The notes under the pieces are model-generated. The model was not told the origin of the DNA. It saw only the letters and a list, made by a program, of their open reading frames with translations, and searched no databases. DNA of 64,000 bases from an uncultured Bacteroidota bacterium (GTDB taxonomy: Bacteria > Bacteroidota > Bacteroidia > Bacteroidales > WCHB1-69), in assembly GCA_902786595.1 (NCBI GenBank), contig CADADB010000012.1:20599-84598 (forward strand), in the 5' to 3' direction. A program made the translations under genes and the position numbers. Position 1 is the stretch's first letter, and every line of letters begins with the position of its first letter. Positions 34,777-43,747 of this stretch are shown piece by piece.

Positions 34777-35760
34777 ATGCCGGATTTATATTTTAATCCC
34801 AATTATGCCAAAGTTTATAAGGATATAGACGGTGATAGTGAAACATATTTTTTCGAATCACCTTATGGCCGAATTACATATACTTATATTTTAAGAAAGA
34901 TAAAATGGCCGATTGACGGGCGGATTTATTATGATATTGTGACTCCATATGGTTATGGGGGACCATTATGTGAGAATGTGACCGATATTGAGAAGTTAAT
35001 GGATGCATACTTGACTGCTTTCTCGAGCTATTGCAGGGAACATAATATTATTTGTGAGTTCCACAGGTTTCATTTGTTCGACAATGTCGATTTCCGCGAG
35101 CATTATTATGGCGAGACCATTGAGCTTCTTGCCAATGTGGTTGTTAATACAATCGGTGATTTTGAAACCGACATTTGGAACCGTTATGACCGGAAGGTGC
35201 GAAAAAATGTCAGGAAAGCGGAATCGAGTGGTTTGGAAATCATTATGGAGAACAGCACGGCGCATTTGGACGACTTTATTCATATTTATGACAAAACGAT
35301 GGATCGCAATAATGCAGAATCGTATTATTATTTTGGAAAGGATTATTTTGAACGTATTGCGAAACTGCTTCCTGACAACTTCATGTATTTTCATGTATGC
35401 AAGGATGGAGTTATCATTTCAACAGAATTAGTGTTGTGCTCTGAGAAATATGCATATTCGTTTTTAGGAGGCACGCTTGAGGAGTATTACGAATACAGAC
35501 CTAATGATTTCTTGAAAAACGAAGTTTTGAAATGGTGTAACCGTACCGGGCGTGAAAAGTTTATCCTGGGTGGCGGTTACCATAAGGATGACGGTATTTA
35601 TAAATACAAACGAAGTTTTACTCCCGATCCGGATGTTTCTTTCTATATTGGGAAATATATCTTTAACGAAGACATTTATAAAAAAGCTGTTATGGCCAGA
35701 AAAAAAGAGGATCCTGCTTTTACTGGAGAATCAGGTTATTTCCCTTTATATCGAGCATAA
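34777..35760 (+). CDS. FemAB/GNAT-like acyl or aminoacyl transferase
   Basis: The 327-aa product resembles the double-GNAT FemAB-like fold: PYGYGGPLCEN, WNRYDRKVRKNVRKAESSGL, MDRNNAESYYYFGKDYF and the C-terminal LGGGYHKDDGIYKYKRSF. FemAB proteins add amino acids from aminoacyl-tRNA to peptidoglycan, and relatives in polysaccharide loci are thought to acylate glycans. Which donor it uses is unknown. It adds to the number of amide-forming enzymes in the locus. Confidence 0.75.
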   Translation: MPDLYFNPNYAKVYKDIDGDSETYFFESPYGRITYTYILRKIKWPIDGRIYYDIVTPYGYGGPLCENVTDIEKLMDAYLTAFSSYCREHNIICEFHRFHLFDNVDFREHYYGETIELLANVVVNTIGDFETDIWNRYDRKVRKNVRKAESSGLEIIMENSTAHLDDFIHIYDKTMDRNNAESYYYFGKDYFERIAKLLPDNFMYFHVCKDGVIISTELVLCSEKYAYSFLGGTLEEYYEYRPNDFLKNEVLKWCNRTGREKFILGGGYHKDDGIYKYKRSFTPDPDVSFYIGKYIFNEDIYKKAVMARKKEDPAFTGESGYFPLYRA

Positions 35761-35799
35761 GTAATAATACTTTTTCTAATTTGTAAAATTAAAATACCA

Positions 35800-37050
35800 A
35801 TGACAAAAAACCGCATCTACCTTTGCCTCGCCCACATGAGCGATGCAGGTGTTGAGCAAAAATATATCAAAGAAGCCTTTGACACTAATTGGGTGGTGCC
35901 GCTTGGACCGAATGTGAACGGGTTTGAGGCCGATTTGGAACAATTTGTCGGGAAGAATAAGCGTGTCGTAGCCCTTTGCTCCGGCACGGCTGCGGTGCAC
36001 CTTGCCCTCATTGCCTGTGGCGTGGGTCCCGGTGATGAGGTCATCGTGCAGTCGTTCACTTTTTGCGCCTCCTCGCACCCTATTACCTACCTCGGTGCGA
36101 CACCGGTGTTTGTGGATTCAGCGAAAGACTCCTGGAACATGGATCCCGATCTGATGGAGGAAGCCATCAAGGACAGAATTGCCAAGACTGGCAAGAAACC
36201 GAAGGCCATTGTACCCGTAGCGCTTTACGGCATGCCATACGACATTGATCGCATTATGGAAATTGCATCGAAATATGACATTCCCGTCATTGAGGATGCC
36301 GCAGAAGGTTTCGGCAGCCGTTGGAAAGGCCAGGTGCTTGGCACCTTTGGCGAGTATGGTGTCCTGAGCTTCAACGGCAACAAGATGATTACCACATCAG
36401 GCGGCGGCGCATTGGTTTGCCCCGATGAGCAGGCATGGCAGAGAGTCATGTGGTTGGCGACTCAAGCACGCGAGGCGTATTCTTATTACCAACATGAGGT
36501 CATCGGCTACAACTATCGTTTGAGCAATATTTGTGCTGGTATAGGTCGAGGGCAGATGACCGTTTTGAATGACCATATTCGCCACCATAAGTATGTGCAA
36601 AAATTCTATGAGAAAGCTTTCGCTGATGTGCCTGGAATTATGGTCCACAGCCATCCAGATGAACGCTATGATTCGAACTTTTGGCTCTGCACCATTCTGT
36701 TGGACGAGCGGCTGAAGGTAAAAGGGCAGGAGAGTGCCTACGGTGTCGCTGTACAAGGAGCAGTGGGCGGCGCAGCTGGAGTAGTACACGGTGGCGGGAC
36801 TCTGCATACCGATTGCGAACCCAATGCTAATGTGGAAGCCATGCGCGTGTGGCTTGACCTAAAGGGGATTGAAGCCCGTCCTTTGTGGAAACCGATGCAC
36901 AAACAGCCCGTCTATAAGAATGCCCCTGCATACGTGAATGGCGTTTCCGAATCGTTGTTCAAGGTCGGCATGTGTCTCCCCAGCGGTCCAATGGTCACGG
37001 ATGAGGATTTGGCATACATTGTTGCGAGTATCAAAGAAGCTATCTTATAA
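35800..37050 (+). CDS. DegT/DnrJ aminotransferase (PglE/WcfR-like)
   Basis: The 416-aa product has ALCSGTAAVHLALIACGVGPG for cofactor phosphate binding, EDAAEGFGSRW with the pyridine-binding Asp, and the PLP Lys in LSFNGNKMITTSGGG near residue 195. Family members with this Lys context usually make UDP-4-amino-4,6-dideoxy-N-acetyl sugars (bacillosamine or AATGal precursors). The UDP-GlcNAc 4,6-dehydratase needed for that is not in the window, so it may be supplied elsewhere. The enzyme would deliver an amino sugar, a natural acceptor for the acyl and ATP-grasp modules. Confidence 0.85.
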   Translation: MTKNRIYLCLAHMSDAGVEQKYIKEAFDTNWVVPLGPNVNGFEADLEQFVGKNKRVVALCSGTAAVHLALIACGVGPGDEVIVQSFTFCASSHPITYLGATPVFVDSAKDSWNMDPDLMEEAIKDRIAKTGKKPKAIVPVALYGMPYDIDRIMEIASKYDIPVIEDAAEGFGSRWKGQVLGTFGEYGVLSFNGNKMITTSGGGALVCPDEQAWQRVMWLATQAREAYSYYQHEVIGYNYRLSNICAGIGRGQMTVLNDHIRHHKYVQKFYEKAFADVPGIMVHSHPDERYDSNFWLCTILLDERLKVKGQESAYGVAVQGAVGGAAGVVHGGGTLHTDCEPNANVEAMRVWLDLKGIEARPLWKPMHKQPVYKNAPAYVNGVSESLFKVGMCLPSGPMVTDEDLAYIVASIKEAIL

Positions 37051-37070
37051 CCCATTGTTTCATCATAACG

Positions 37071-37112
37071 GCCAATAGCTAATAGCTAAAAGCCAACAAC
37101 CAACCGCCAATA
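37071..37112 (+). repeat. Degenerate heptads before the VioA-like gene
   Basis: The six consecutive blocks GCCAATA, GCTAATA, GCTAAAA, GCCAACA, ACCAACC and GCCAATA end exactly on the A of the ATG at 37112. Confidence 0.85.
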
Positions 37113-38221
37113 TGGACAAAAACACGATTACCGTTACGTCGCCTCTGCTGCCTGACAGAGCGGAGTTTGAGCAGATGCTCAAGGAAATTTGGGACAGCAA
37201 GTGGATTACTAACAACGGACAGTTCCACAAGCAGTTGGAGAAAGCTTTGTGCGAGTATCTTAAGGTACCGTTTGTAAGTCTCTTTACTAACGGTACTTTG
37301 CCGTTGCTTACCGCTTTGCAGGCGTTGCGCATCACGGGTGAGGTTATCACCACCCCATACAGCTTTGTTGCAACCACTCACAGCATTTGGTGGAACGGTT
37401 GTAAACCTGTGTTTGTGGATATCGAGGAAAGCACCTGTGGCATGGATCCCGACCGGATTGAATCGGCCATCACGCCTCATACTACAGCCATCATGCCGGT
37501 GCATTGCTATGGCAAACCGTGTGACATGGATCGTATCCAAGCCATTGCCGATAAATACGGCTTAAAGGTGATTTACGATGCTGCTCATGCATTCGGGGTG
37601 GAGGTAAAAGGTAAGTCTGTCCTTGAGCAAGGGGACATGGCAACATTGAGTTTTCATGCGACTAAAGTCTATAACACCCTGGAGGGTGGTGCGTTAGTGA
37701 TGCATGATGCTGAAACAAAAAAACGTATTGACTATCTTAAGAATTTCGGATTTGCGGGCGAGACAGAGGTGGTGGCCCCCGGTATTAACAGCAAGATGGA
37801 TGAGGTGCGTTCCGCTTACGGTCTGTTGAATCTCCGACAGGTAGATGATGCGATAGAAAAACGTCATCAAGTGGCGATTCGATATCGTGCTGTGTTGCGC
37901 AATGTGAAAGGCGTACGTTTCTTTGATGACATGCCCTATGTACGGCACAACTACAGCTATTTTCCCATCTTTGTTAATGCAGAAGAGTACGGCATGACTC
38001 GCGATGAACTCTACTTCAAGATGAAAGAAAGAGGAGTGTTTGGCAGACGTTACTTCTACCCGCTGATCAGCACATTCAGCACCTATTGCGGTTTGCCGAG
38101 CGCGGCACCAGAGAATCTGCCAGTGGCCACCAGAATCGCCAATGAGGTGATTTGCCTCCCGATGCACCACTTGTTGGACGACGAGGATATGGATAGAATA
38201 TTTGATTTGGTGGTGAGATAA
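37112..38221 (+). CDS. DegT aminotransferase, probably dTDP-4-keto-6-deoxyglucose 4-aminotransferase (VioA-like)
   Basis: The 369-aa product has FTNGTLPLLTALQAL, YDAAHAFGVE with the cofactor Asp, and the PLP Lys in LSFHATKVYNTLEGGA near 184. That Lys context is typical of VioA/FdtB-type enzymes acting on dTDP-4-keto-6-deoxy sugars. With RfbA and RfbB in the same operon, dTDP-4-amino-4,6-dideoxyglucose (Qui4N) is the simplest product. The start codon is fixed by the heptad repeat that ends on it. Confidence 0.85.
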   Translation: MDKNTITVTSPLLPDRAEFEQMLKEIWDSKWITNNGQFHKQLEKALCEYLKVPFVSLFTNGTLPLLTALQALRITGEVITTPYSFVATTHSIWWNGCKPVFVDIEESTCGMDPDRIESAITPHTTAIMPVHCYGKPCDMDRIQAIADKYGLKVIYDAAHAFGVEVKGKSVLEQGDMATLSFHATKVYNTLEGGALVMHDAETKKRIDYLKNFGFAGETEVVAPGINSKMDEVRSAYGLLNLRQVDDAIEKRHQVAIRYRAVLRNVKGVRFFDDMPYVRHNYSYFPIFVNAEEYGMTRDELYFKMKERGVFGRRYFYPLISTFSTYCGLPSAAPENLPVATRIANEVICLPMHHLLDDEDMDRIFDLVVR

Positions 38222-38223
38222 AC

Positions 38224-39429
38224 ATGCAAAAGAAACTAATGCTTCTTGGCGGAATCCGTTATCTGCTGCCAGTCATCAAGGCGGCGCACGAGCAGGGATT
38301 TTATGTGATTACTGCTGACTATTTGCCAGACAATATTGCTCACAAACACAGTGATGAGTATGTCAATGTTAGTATCATTGATAAGGAAGCCGTATTGAAA
38401 GTTGCTCAAGAAAAAAAGATTGACGGAATCATGTCGTTCGGGGTGGATCCGGGTGTAGTCAGTGCGGCATATGTCGCAGAACGTATGGGACTGCCGTTTC
38501 AGTGCTCTTACGAATCTGCTTGTGTCCTTCAAGATAAATCCCAATTCCGCCAATTCCTTACGGATCACGGGTTCAATTGTCCTAAGGCAAAAGGTTATGA
38601 AAATATCGATGAAGCAATAAATGACAAGGATATCTTCACATGGCCTGTTATAGTGAAACCTGTGGATTCTGCTGGAAGCAAAGGGGTTACGAAGGTTGAA
38701 AGGGAAGAAGATTTACGCAGTTCCATTGAAAATGCATTAGAGGTTTCTTTTTCCAAAAGATTTATCATAGAGGATTTTTTGGATATAGTGGGCTATCAAT
38801 CCAGCGCAGATGTCTTCGCCGTGGATGGAAAATTGGTCTATCCGGCTTTTTCAGATCAATTGTTTGACGTGTCAGCTGCTAATCCTTACACTCCTGCTAT
38901 CGAAATATGGCCGTCTTCCATGCCTTGGGATTCTCAAAAAGAGTTGTCGAATGAATTGCAGCGGCTTTTTACTCTGCTGGAAATCAAAACCGGTATCTTT
39001 AATGTTGAAAGCAGACTGTGCTCGAATGGAAAGGCATATCTGATGGAAGTGTCTCCCCGTGGCGGTGGCAACCGCATCGCGGAACTTCAGACCATGGCTA
39101 CCGGACAGGATTTGGTTACGGCTGAGGTTAAACAGGTGATGGGAATGCACGTTGAGAATGTCATAACGCCCCAGTATGACGGGGTGTGGTGCAATTATAT
39201 TCTTCATTCGTCAAAGAAAGGGATTCTGAAATCCATTGACATTGAGCCGGATTTTATGAAAAAGTATGTGAAAGATGAGGGCTATAGTGCAAAGCCAGGG
39301 GACAAAATTGTTCTTTTTACAGGAGCAAATACTTCTCTTGGCACTCTTTTCCTCAGAACGGAAACCCGAAAGGAAATGGATGCCATTTTGCAAGATATCA
39401 ACAAATATATGAGCATTGTCTTGGAATGA
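38224..39429 (+). CDS. ATP-grasp ligase, carbamoyl-phosphate-synthase-like (copy 2)
   Basis: The 401-aa product has the N-terminal LGGIRYLLPVIKAAHEQG domain, WPVIVKPVDSAGSKGVTKV, IIEDFLDIVGYQSSAD and the metal-binding MEVSPRGGGNRI. The layout equals that of D-alanine ligase-like and PurK-like ligases that make C-N bonds. It overlaps the following DegT-like gene by four bases (ATGA), and a third ATP-grasp follows that, so the three are surely co-translated. Confidence 0.88.
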   Translation: MQKKLMLLGGIRYLLPVIKAAHEQGFYVITADYLPDNIAHKHSDEYVNVSIIDKEAVLKVAQEKKIDGIMSFGVDPGVVSAAYVAERMGLPFQCSYESACVLQDKSQFRQFLTDHGFNCPKAKGYENIDEAINDKDIFTWPVIVKPVDSAGSKGVTKVEREEDLRSSIENALEVSFSKRFIIEDFLDIVGYQSSADVFAVDGKLVYPAFSDQLFDVSAANPYTPAIEIWPSSMPWDSQKELSNELQRLFTLLEIKTGIFNVESRLCSNGKAYLMEVSPRGGGNRIAELQTMATGQDLVTAEVKQVMGMHVENVITPQYDGVWCNYILHSSKKGILKSIDIEPDFMKKYVKDEGYSAKPGDKIVLFTGANTSLGTLFLRTETRKEMDAILQDINKYMSIVLE

Positions 39430-40391
39430 TAACGAGTGGAATAGGTGGCTATTTTGAGTTGGAGCTTCCCGACCGAGGTCATTTCTTTCATGATGACGGG
39501 GTGTTGCTTAATAGTGGCCGAAATGCACTGGAATATGTGCTTTGGTCGTTGGCAGATGTGAAGGGATTGTATTTGCCCTATTACACATGTGATGTGGTCG
39601 TAGAGCCAATTGAAAAATTGGGTGTTCCTTATACATTCTACCAGATAGATTCAAAACTCGAAATAGAAGATTTGCCCTCTTTGAAAAGCGGAGAATATCT
39701 TGTATACACTAACTACTTTGGCTTAAAAGACGAATACATAACGGCATTGGCGGATCAGTACGGCCAACAATTGATTGTGGATAATGCGCAAGCCTGGTTT
39801 GCGGAACCGATAAAAGGTGTCAGCACCATTTACAGTCCGAGAAAATACGTTGGGGTGCCGGATGGGGGAGTCGCCTATAGTCTGAAAAATATTGAAGAGA
39901 TCACATTTGAACGGGATTTGTCGTTTGATCATTGCGCCCATCTGTTAAAACGTATAGATTTGGGCCCTTCAGAAGGTTATGCCGATTTTAAATCGAACAG
40001 CATACGGCTGATAGGGCAACCTATCAGACGTATGTCGGAACTGACACGGAGAATGCTTTCTTCCATTGATTTTGAAATCGTGAAAAGCAGGCGGCGGGAA
40101 AATTTCGACTATTTGCATGAACATTTGCACAAAACGAATCATTTTGATGTCCCTTCAATGGATTCTTTTTCATGTCCTATGGTGTATCCATATCTGACTG
40201 AAGACGAGACGCTGAAACGGAAATTGATTGATAATAAGGTTTTTGTGGCCACCTATTGGCCGAATGTGAAAGAATGGGCGAAGGAGGGAATGTTGGAACA
40301 TGATTTGGCCGAGATGCTGATCCCTATACCTATTGACCAGCGGTATGGTATCAAAGAGATGGGGCTGATCAAGGATTTTGTTTTGAAATAG
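39426..40391 (+). CDS. DegT-like PLP-fold protein, divergent (copy 2)
   Basis: The 321-aa product is a shorter paralogue of 30737-31828: LNSGRNALEYVL, PYYTCDVVVEP, VDNAQAW, the Lys at 140 in YSPRKYVGVPDGGVA, and the ending IPIDQRYGIKEM all line up. It is about 80 residues shorter than ordinary DegT enzymes, so an aminotransferase role must be treated with care. Both copies lie against ATP-grasp genes, which argues for a shared, linked reaction. Confidence 0.65.
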   Translation: MITSGIGGYFELELPDRGHFFHDDGVLLNSGRNALEYVLWSLADVKGLYLPYYTCDVVVEPIEKLGVPYTFYQIDSKLEIEDLPSLKSGEYLVYTNYFGLKDEYITALADQYGQQLIVDNAQAWFAEPIKGVSTIYSPRKYVGVPDGGVAYSLKNIEEITFERDLSFDHCAHLLKRIDLGPSEGYADFKSNSIRLIGQPIRRMSELTRRMLSSIDFEIVKSRRRENFDYLHEHLHKTNHFDVPSMDSFSCPMVYPYLTEDETLKRKLIDNKVFVATYWPNVKEWAKEGMLEHDLAEMLIPIPIDQRYGIKEMGLIKDFVLK

Positions 40392-40400
40392 ATTACTTGT

Positions 40401-41660
40401 ATGAATATCAAAGGAAAAAAACTCTTAATATTAGGTGCCAATGCTATTAGTTGTGAAATTGTCAATGCGGCAAAGGCGTTGGGTGTATATACAATAGTGA
40501 CAGATTACAATCCGGTAGAAAAAGCACCTGCCAAGTTGATAGCTGATGAGTATTGGAATGACAGCATTATGGATTATGACGTGTTGTTGCCCAAAATCAG
40601 AGAGCATCATGTTGATGGTCTTTTGACCGGCTTTATAGACTTAGTGTTGTTGCCGTACCAGCATCTGTGCGAACTGGCAGGGTTGCCCTGCTACGCCACG
40701 AAGGAGGTTTTTGAAACCACAATGGACAAGGCCAAATTCAAAAAGCTTTGTCGCGACAATGGTGTCCCAGTTATTCCAGAATATGATTTGGCTACATTTG
40801 ACCCAAATATTATCAATGAAAAGAATAAAGTGATTGTCAAGCCAGTTGATAATAGTGGCTCACGAGGAGTGGTGGTTTGTGACAAACCAGAGGGATTTGG
40901 CAAATGTCTTGATTACGCCTTGTCGTTTTCAAAGAAGAAACAAGTGGTAATTGAGAAGTATATGGAGTTAGACAGCATATCAATTTCCTATACTATTCAA
41001 GACGGGATTGTTTCTTTGTCCACAACCGATGACCGATATGTCCATAAGTCTATGAATGGCGGTTCTGTGACGCAGTGCGGCATTTATCCCTCTAAATACA
41101 CGAATGCTTATATAGAGAAACTCGATGCGAAAGTCCGGAAAATGTATGAGAAGGCAGGATTGAAAAACGGGGTTCTTGCCGTACAGTTTTTTACAGACGG
41201 GAATGATTTTTATGTGATGGAGATGGGTCATCGTCTGTCGGGTGGCCAGCATTATACTTATACAATGGCAGAGAATGGCATTAGTGCTTTAGACCAGATG
41301 ATCCATTTTGCCATTACAGGCAGGATGGCTGATTTTTCTATTGCCGGAAAGGACAATCCCCGCTTCAAACATATCTATTGTCACTTGTTTATACTTGGTA
41401 AAGAGGCAATGATTGCACGTTTTGAAGGATTGGATTATATCTCGCAGTTGCCTGAGATAATGCACGTTACACAGATGAAGAAAGTTGGAGATATGATAGG
41501 GGCTGATGGCACCTCAGCCCAAAAAGTGGCAGGGTTGCATATGAAGGTCGAGAGTATTGCCCATCTTAAAAAAGTTATGGGAGATGTTGAAAAGCATTTC
41601 CATTTTTATGATGAGGCAGGTAATGATTTGACGATTAATTTTAACAGAGATATTTTATGA
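40401..41660 (+). CDS. ATP-grasp ligase, carbamoyl-phosphate-synthase-like (copy 3)
   Basis: The 419-aa product has LILGANAISCEIVNAAKALG, KVIVKPVDNSGSRGVVV, VIEKYMELDSISISY, and the metal-binding MEMGHRLSGGQHYTY. It is longer than the other two, with a C-terminal domain from about 330 (HLFILGKEAMIARFEGLDYI) like that of biotin-carboxylase-type ligases. Its stop overlaps the ATG of the next gene (ATGA), tying the ligase to the carboxylic-acid module that follows. Confidence 0.88.
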   Translation: MNIKGKKLLILGANAISCEIVNAAKALGVYTIVTDYNPVEKAPAKLIADEYWNDSIMDYDVLLPKIREHHVDGLLTGFIDLVLLPYQHLCELAGLPCYATKEVFETTMDKAKFKKLCRDNGVPVIPEYDLATFDPNIINEKNKVIVKPVDNSGSRGVVVCDKPEGFGKCLDYALSFSKKKQVVIEKYMELDSISISYTIQDGIVSLSTTDDRYVHKSMNGGSVTQCGIYPSKYTNAYIEKLDAKVRKMYEKAGLKNGVLAVQFFTDGNDFYVMEMGHRLSGGQHYTYTMAENGISALDQMIHFAITGRMADFSIAGKDNPRFKHIYCHLFILGKEAMIARFEGLDYISQLPEIMHVTQMKKVGDMIGADGTSAQKVAGLHMKVESIAHLKKVMGDVEKHFHFYDEAGNDLTINFNRDIL

Positions 41661-42553
41661 AATATTACACGATGAATGAAACCCGCGAGTTTCTTGAGAG
41701 CATCGGAATGCCGGGGGGCGATCTGTACGATTTGCCCACATCCGCAAAACGTTTCCAAGACGGAGGCCAGTATCGGTTTGAGGTGCCTGGAATCCAAGGC
41801 CCAGGACCAATGAAGGCATTGTTGGATGCTTTAGACGAGTACGGCATCCAAATACACCGTGTCACCCAGACAAAGGGTATCATGTTTCTTACGGATGACG
41901 AAATCATCAAGATGGTGGAATATGCCAAGAAATGGAACGTTCAGCTCGTGTTGGCTTGCGGTCCACGTGCTACTACCGACACTTCTGCTTCAGTGAAAAC
42001 AGAGGAAGGCCAGCGCATGGGTTACCGTTTGCGCGGTGAGGAGCAGATTGCACGTGGCATAGAGGAAATCCGTCGCGGTGCCCGCTTGGGAGTGCGTGGA
42101 TTCTTGATTTATGACGAGGGATTGCTTTGGGCGTTAAATGAAGCCCGCAAAAGCGGATATATCCCTGCAGACTGCCACTTCAAGGTAAGTGCCCACTCGG
42201 GACACGGCAATCCCTGCTCGGCGCATGTGCTGGAAACTTTAGGGGCAGACAGCATTAATCCGGTTCGTGACATTCAGATTCAAATGTTGGCAGCCATGCG
42301 CTCAGCTATCAATGTGCCGATTGATTTGCATACAGAGAATCCCAAATCCAGTGGTGGTTTCATCCGCCACTATGAGGTCCCGGACTTTATCCGTGTAGCC
42401 GCTCCGGTTTATCTTAAAACCGGTGGTTCTGTGGCTGCTAACCACAGTTACGATACCACAGAGAAAGAAGCTCGTCAGCGCGCCAAACAGGTAAGCTTGG
42501 TCAAGAGAGTGATTGACACCTATTATCCGGAAGCCATCGTTTCACCGAAGTGA
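41657..42553 (+). CDS. TIM-barrel protein of unknown function
   Basis: I do not recognise a firm family for this 298-aa product. The alternating strands and helices (VQLVLACGPRA, LGVRGFLIYDEGLLWAL, FKVSAHSGHGNPCSAHVLET, LGADSINPVRDIQIQML, VPIDLHTENP, FIRVAAPVYLKTGG) indicate a TIM barrel, with some likeness to U32-type or aldolase-type barrels. Conserved-looking Cys, His and Glu residues line the strand ends. It opens a run of six genes for carbon-acid metabolism and probably makes or cleaves a C-C bond or handles a precursor. Confidence 0.5.
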   Translation: MKYYTMNETREFLESIGMPGGDLYDLPTSAKRFQDGGQYRFEVPGIQGPGPMKALLDALDEYGIQIHRVTQTKGIMFLTDDEIIKMVEYAKKWNVQLVLACGPRATTDTSASVKTEEGQRMGYRLRGEEQIARGIEEIRRGARLGVRGFLIYDEGLLWALNEARKSGYIPADCHFKVSAHSGHGNPCSAHVLETLGADSINPVRDIQIQMLAAMRSAINVPIDLHTENPKSSGGFIRHYEVPDFIRVAAPVYLKTGGSVAANHSYDTTEKEARQRAKQVSLVKRVIDTYYPEAIVSPK

Positions 42554-42610
42554 GTTCAAAGTTCAATTTGAACCTGTTAAACATATTGAACTACTGAAAT
42601 ACGAAATAAA

Positions 42611-43747
42611 ATGAAGCATCATCAGTATAATCCAAACTATCAGTTCGTGATTCCTCCTGTTGAGTTCAACAAATATACGGATCGGAGTCTTTTACAATAT
42701 TGCCTGGGTGCTACCATGTACATGCCGGGCACGAAGGATTTCGCGCAAGCTATTATCGAAAAGAAATATCCAGGGCTCACTTCCATGGTGATGTGCTTTG
42801 AGGATGCTTGCAAGGAAGAGGATGTGCCGGTTGCGGAGCAGAACTGCCTAAAGGTGTTGGAGTCATTACGGCAAAAGGTGGAAGGTGGCGAGTTGGCGTA
42901 CGAAAATATCCCGCTAATCTTTTTCCGAGTCCGCAGTGTGGACCAATTCAAGCATTTTGCCAAAATGCTGCCTATTGAATCCGTGCCGTTTATTACAGGT
43001 TTTAATTTCCCCAAATTCAACAGCATTAATGCAGCGGCTTACATGGACCATTTGGTGGATCTTAATGAGCGGGCTGGAGAAGTGTTGTATGGAATGCCCA
43101 TCATTGAGGATGCCCGTGTAGCTTACAAGGAGAGCCGATTGGAAGAGTTGATTGCCATAAAAAGGGTGCTTGACCACAACAAGGAACTTGTGCTGAATGT
43201 CCGCGTGGGCGGGACTGATTTCTCTTCGTGTTTCGGTGTCCGTCGAGGCATCAATTATACGATTTACGACATCATGACCGTGTCGAACTGCTTGATGGAC
43301 ATACTGAATGTCTTCACTCGCAACAACGATTATACGGTGAGCGGCCCCGTATGGGAGTATTTCCGTGCGAACAAACGGATGAAAGGATTGGCGGAGCTGC
43401 CCAAGGTTGATCTTCAGCAGACCTTGATGAAACGCAAGGCCATTGTGAACGATGCTGTTGACGGATTAATGCGCGAGTTGGTTTTAGACCAAGCCAATGG
43501 CTTTATGGGCAAGACCTGCATACACCCATCTCATTTAAATTATATCAACGGCATGTTGGCCGTGACCAAGGACGAGTATGATGACGCTTATCAGATTATA
43601 CACACCTCAGGAGGAGTCATCAAGGGCACTAAGGGCATGAATGAGATTGGACCGCACAAAAATTGGGCGGAGCGCATCATGATGCGCTCCAAGGCGTACG
43701 GAGTGATTAAGAATGATGCCGAATACATCAACCTGTTTGGAGCATAA
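42611..43747 (+). CDS. HpcH/HpaI-citrate-lyase-like C-C bond lyase
   Basis: The 378-aa product has the citrate-lyase beta fold: MYMPGTKDF near residue 37, MVMCFEDACKEEDVPVAE with the acidic metal-binding pair, IPLIFFRVRS with the substrate Arg, and GKTCIHPSHLNYING near the end. Enzymes of this family split or form 3-hydroxy acids such as citryl or malyl thioesters. It resembles the C-C bond lyases that accompany ATP-grasp genes in tellurite-type stress operons. Its stop overlaps the next start by one base. Confidence 0.8.
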   Translation: MKHHQYNPNYQFVIPPVEFNKYTDRSLLQYCLGATMYMPGTKDFAQAIIEKKYPGLTSMVMCFEDACKEEDVPVAEQNCLKVLESLRQKVEGGELAYENIPLIFFRVRSVDQFKHFAKMLPIESVPFITGFNFPKFNSINAAAYMDHLVDLNERAGEVLYGMPIIEDARVAYKESRLEELIAIKRVLDHNKELVLNVRVGGTDFSSCFGVRRGINYTIYDIMTVSNCLMDILNVFTRNNDYTVSGPVWEYFRANKRMKGLAELPKVDLQQTLMKRKAIVNDAVDGLMRELVLDQANGFMGKTCIHPSHLNYINGMLAVTKDEYDDAYQIIHTSGGVIKGTKGMNEIGPHKNWAERIMMRSKAYGVIKNDAEYINLFGA

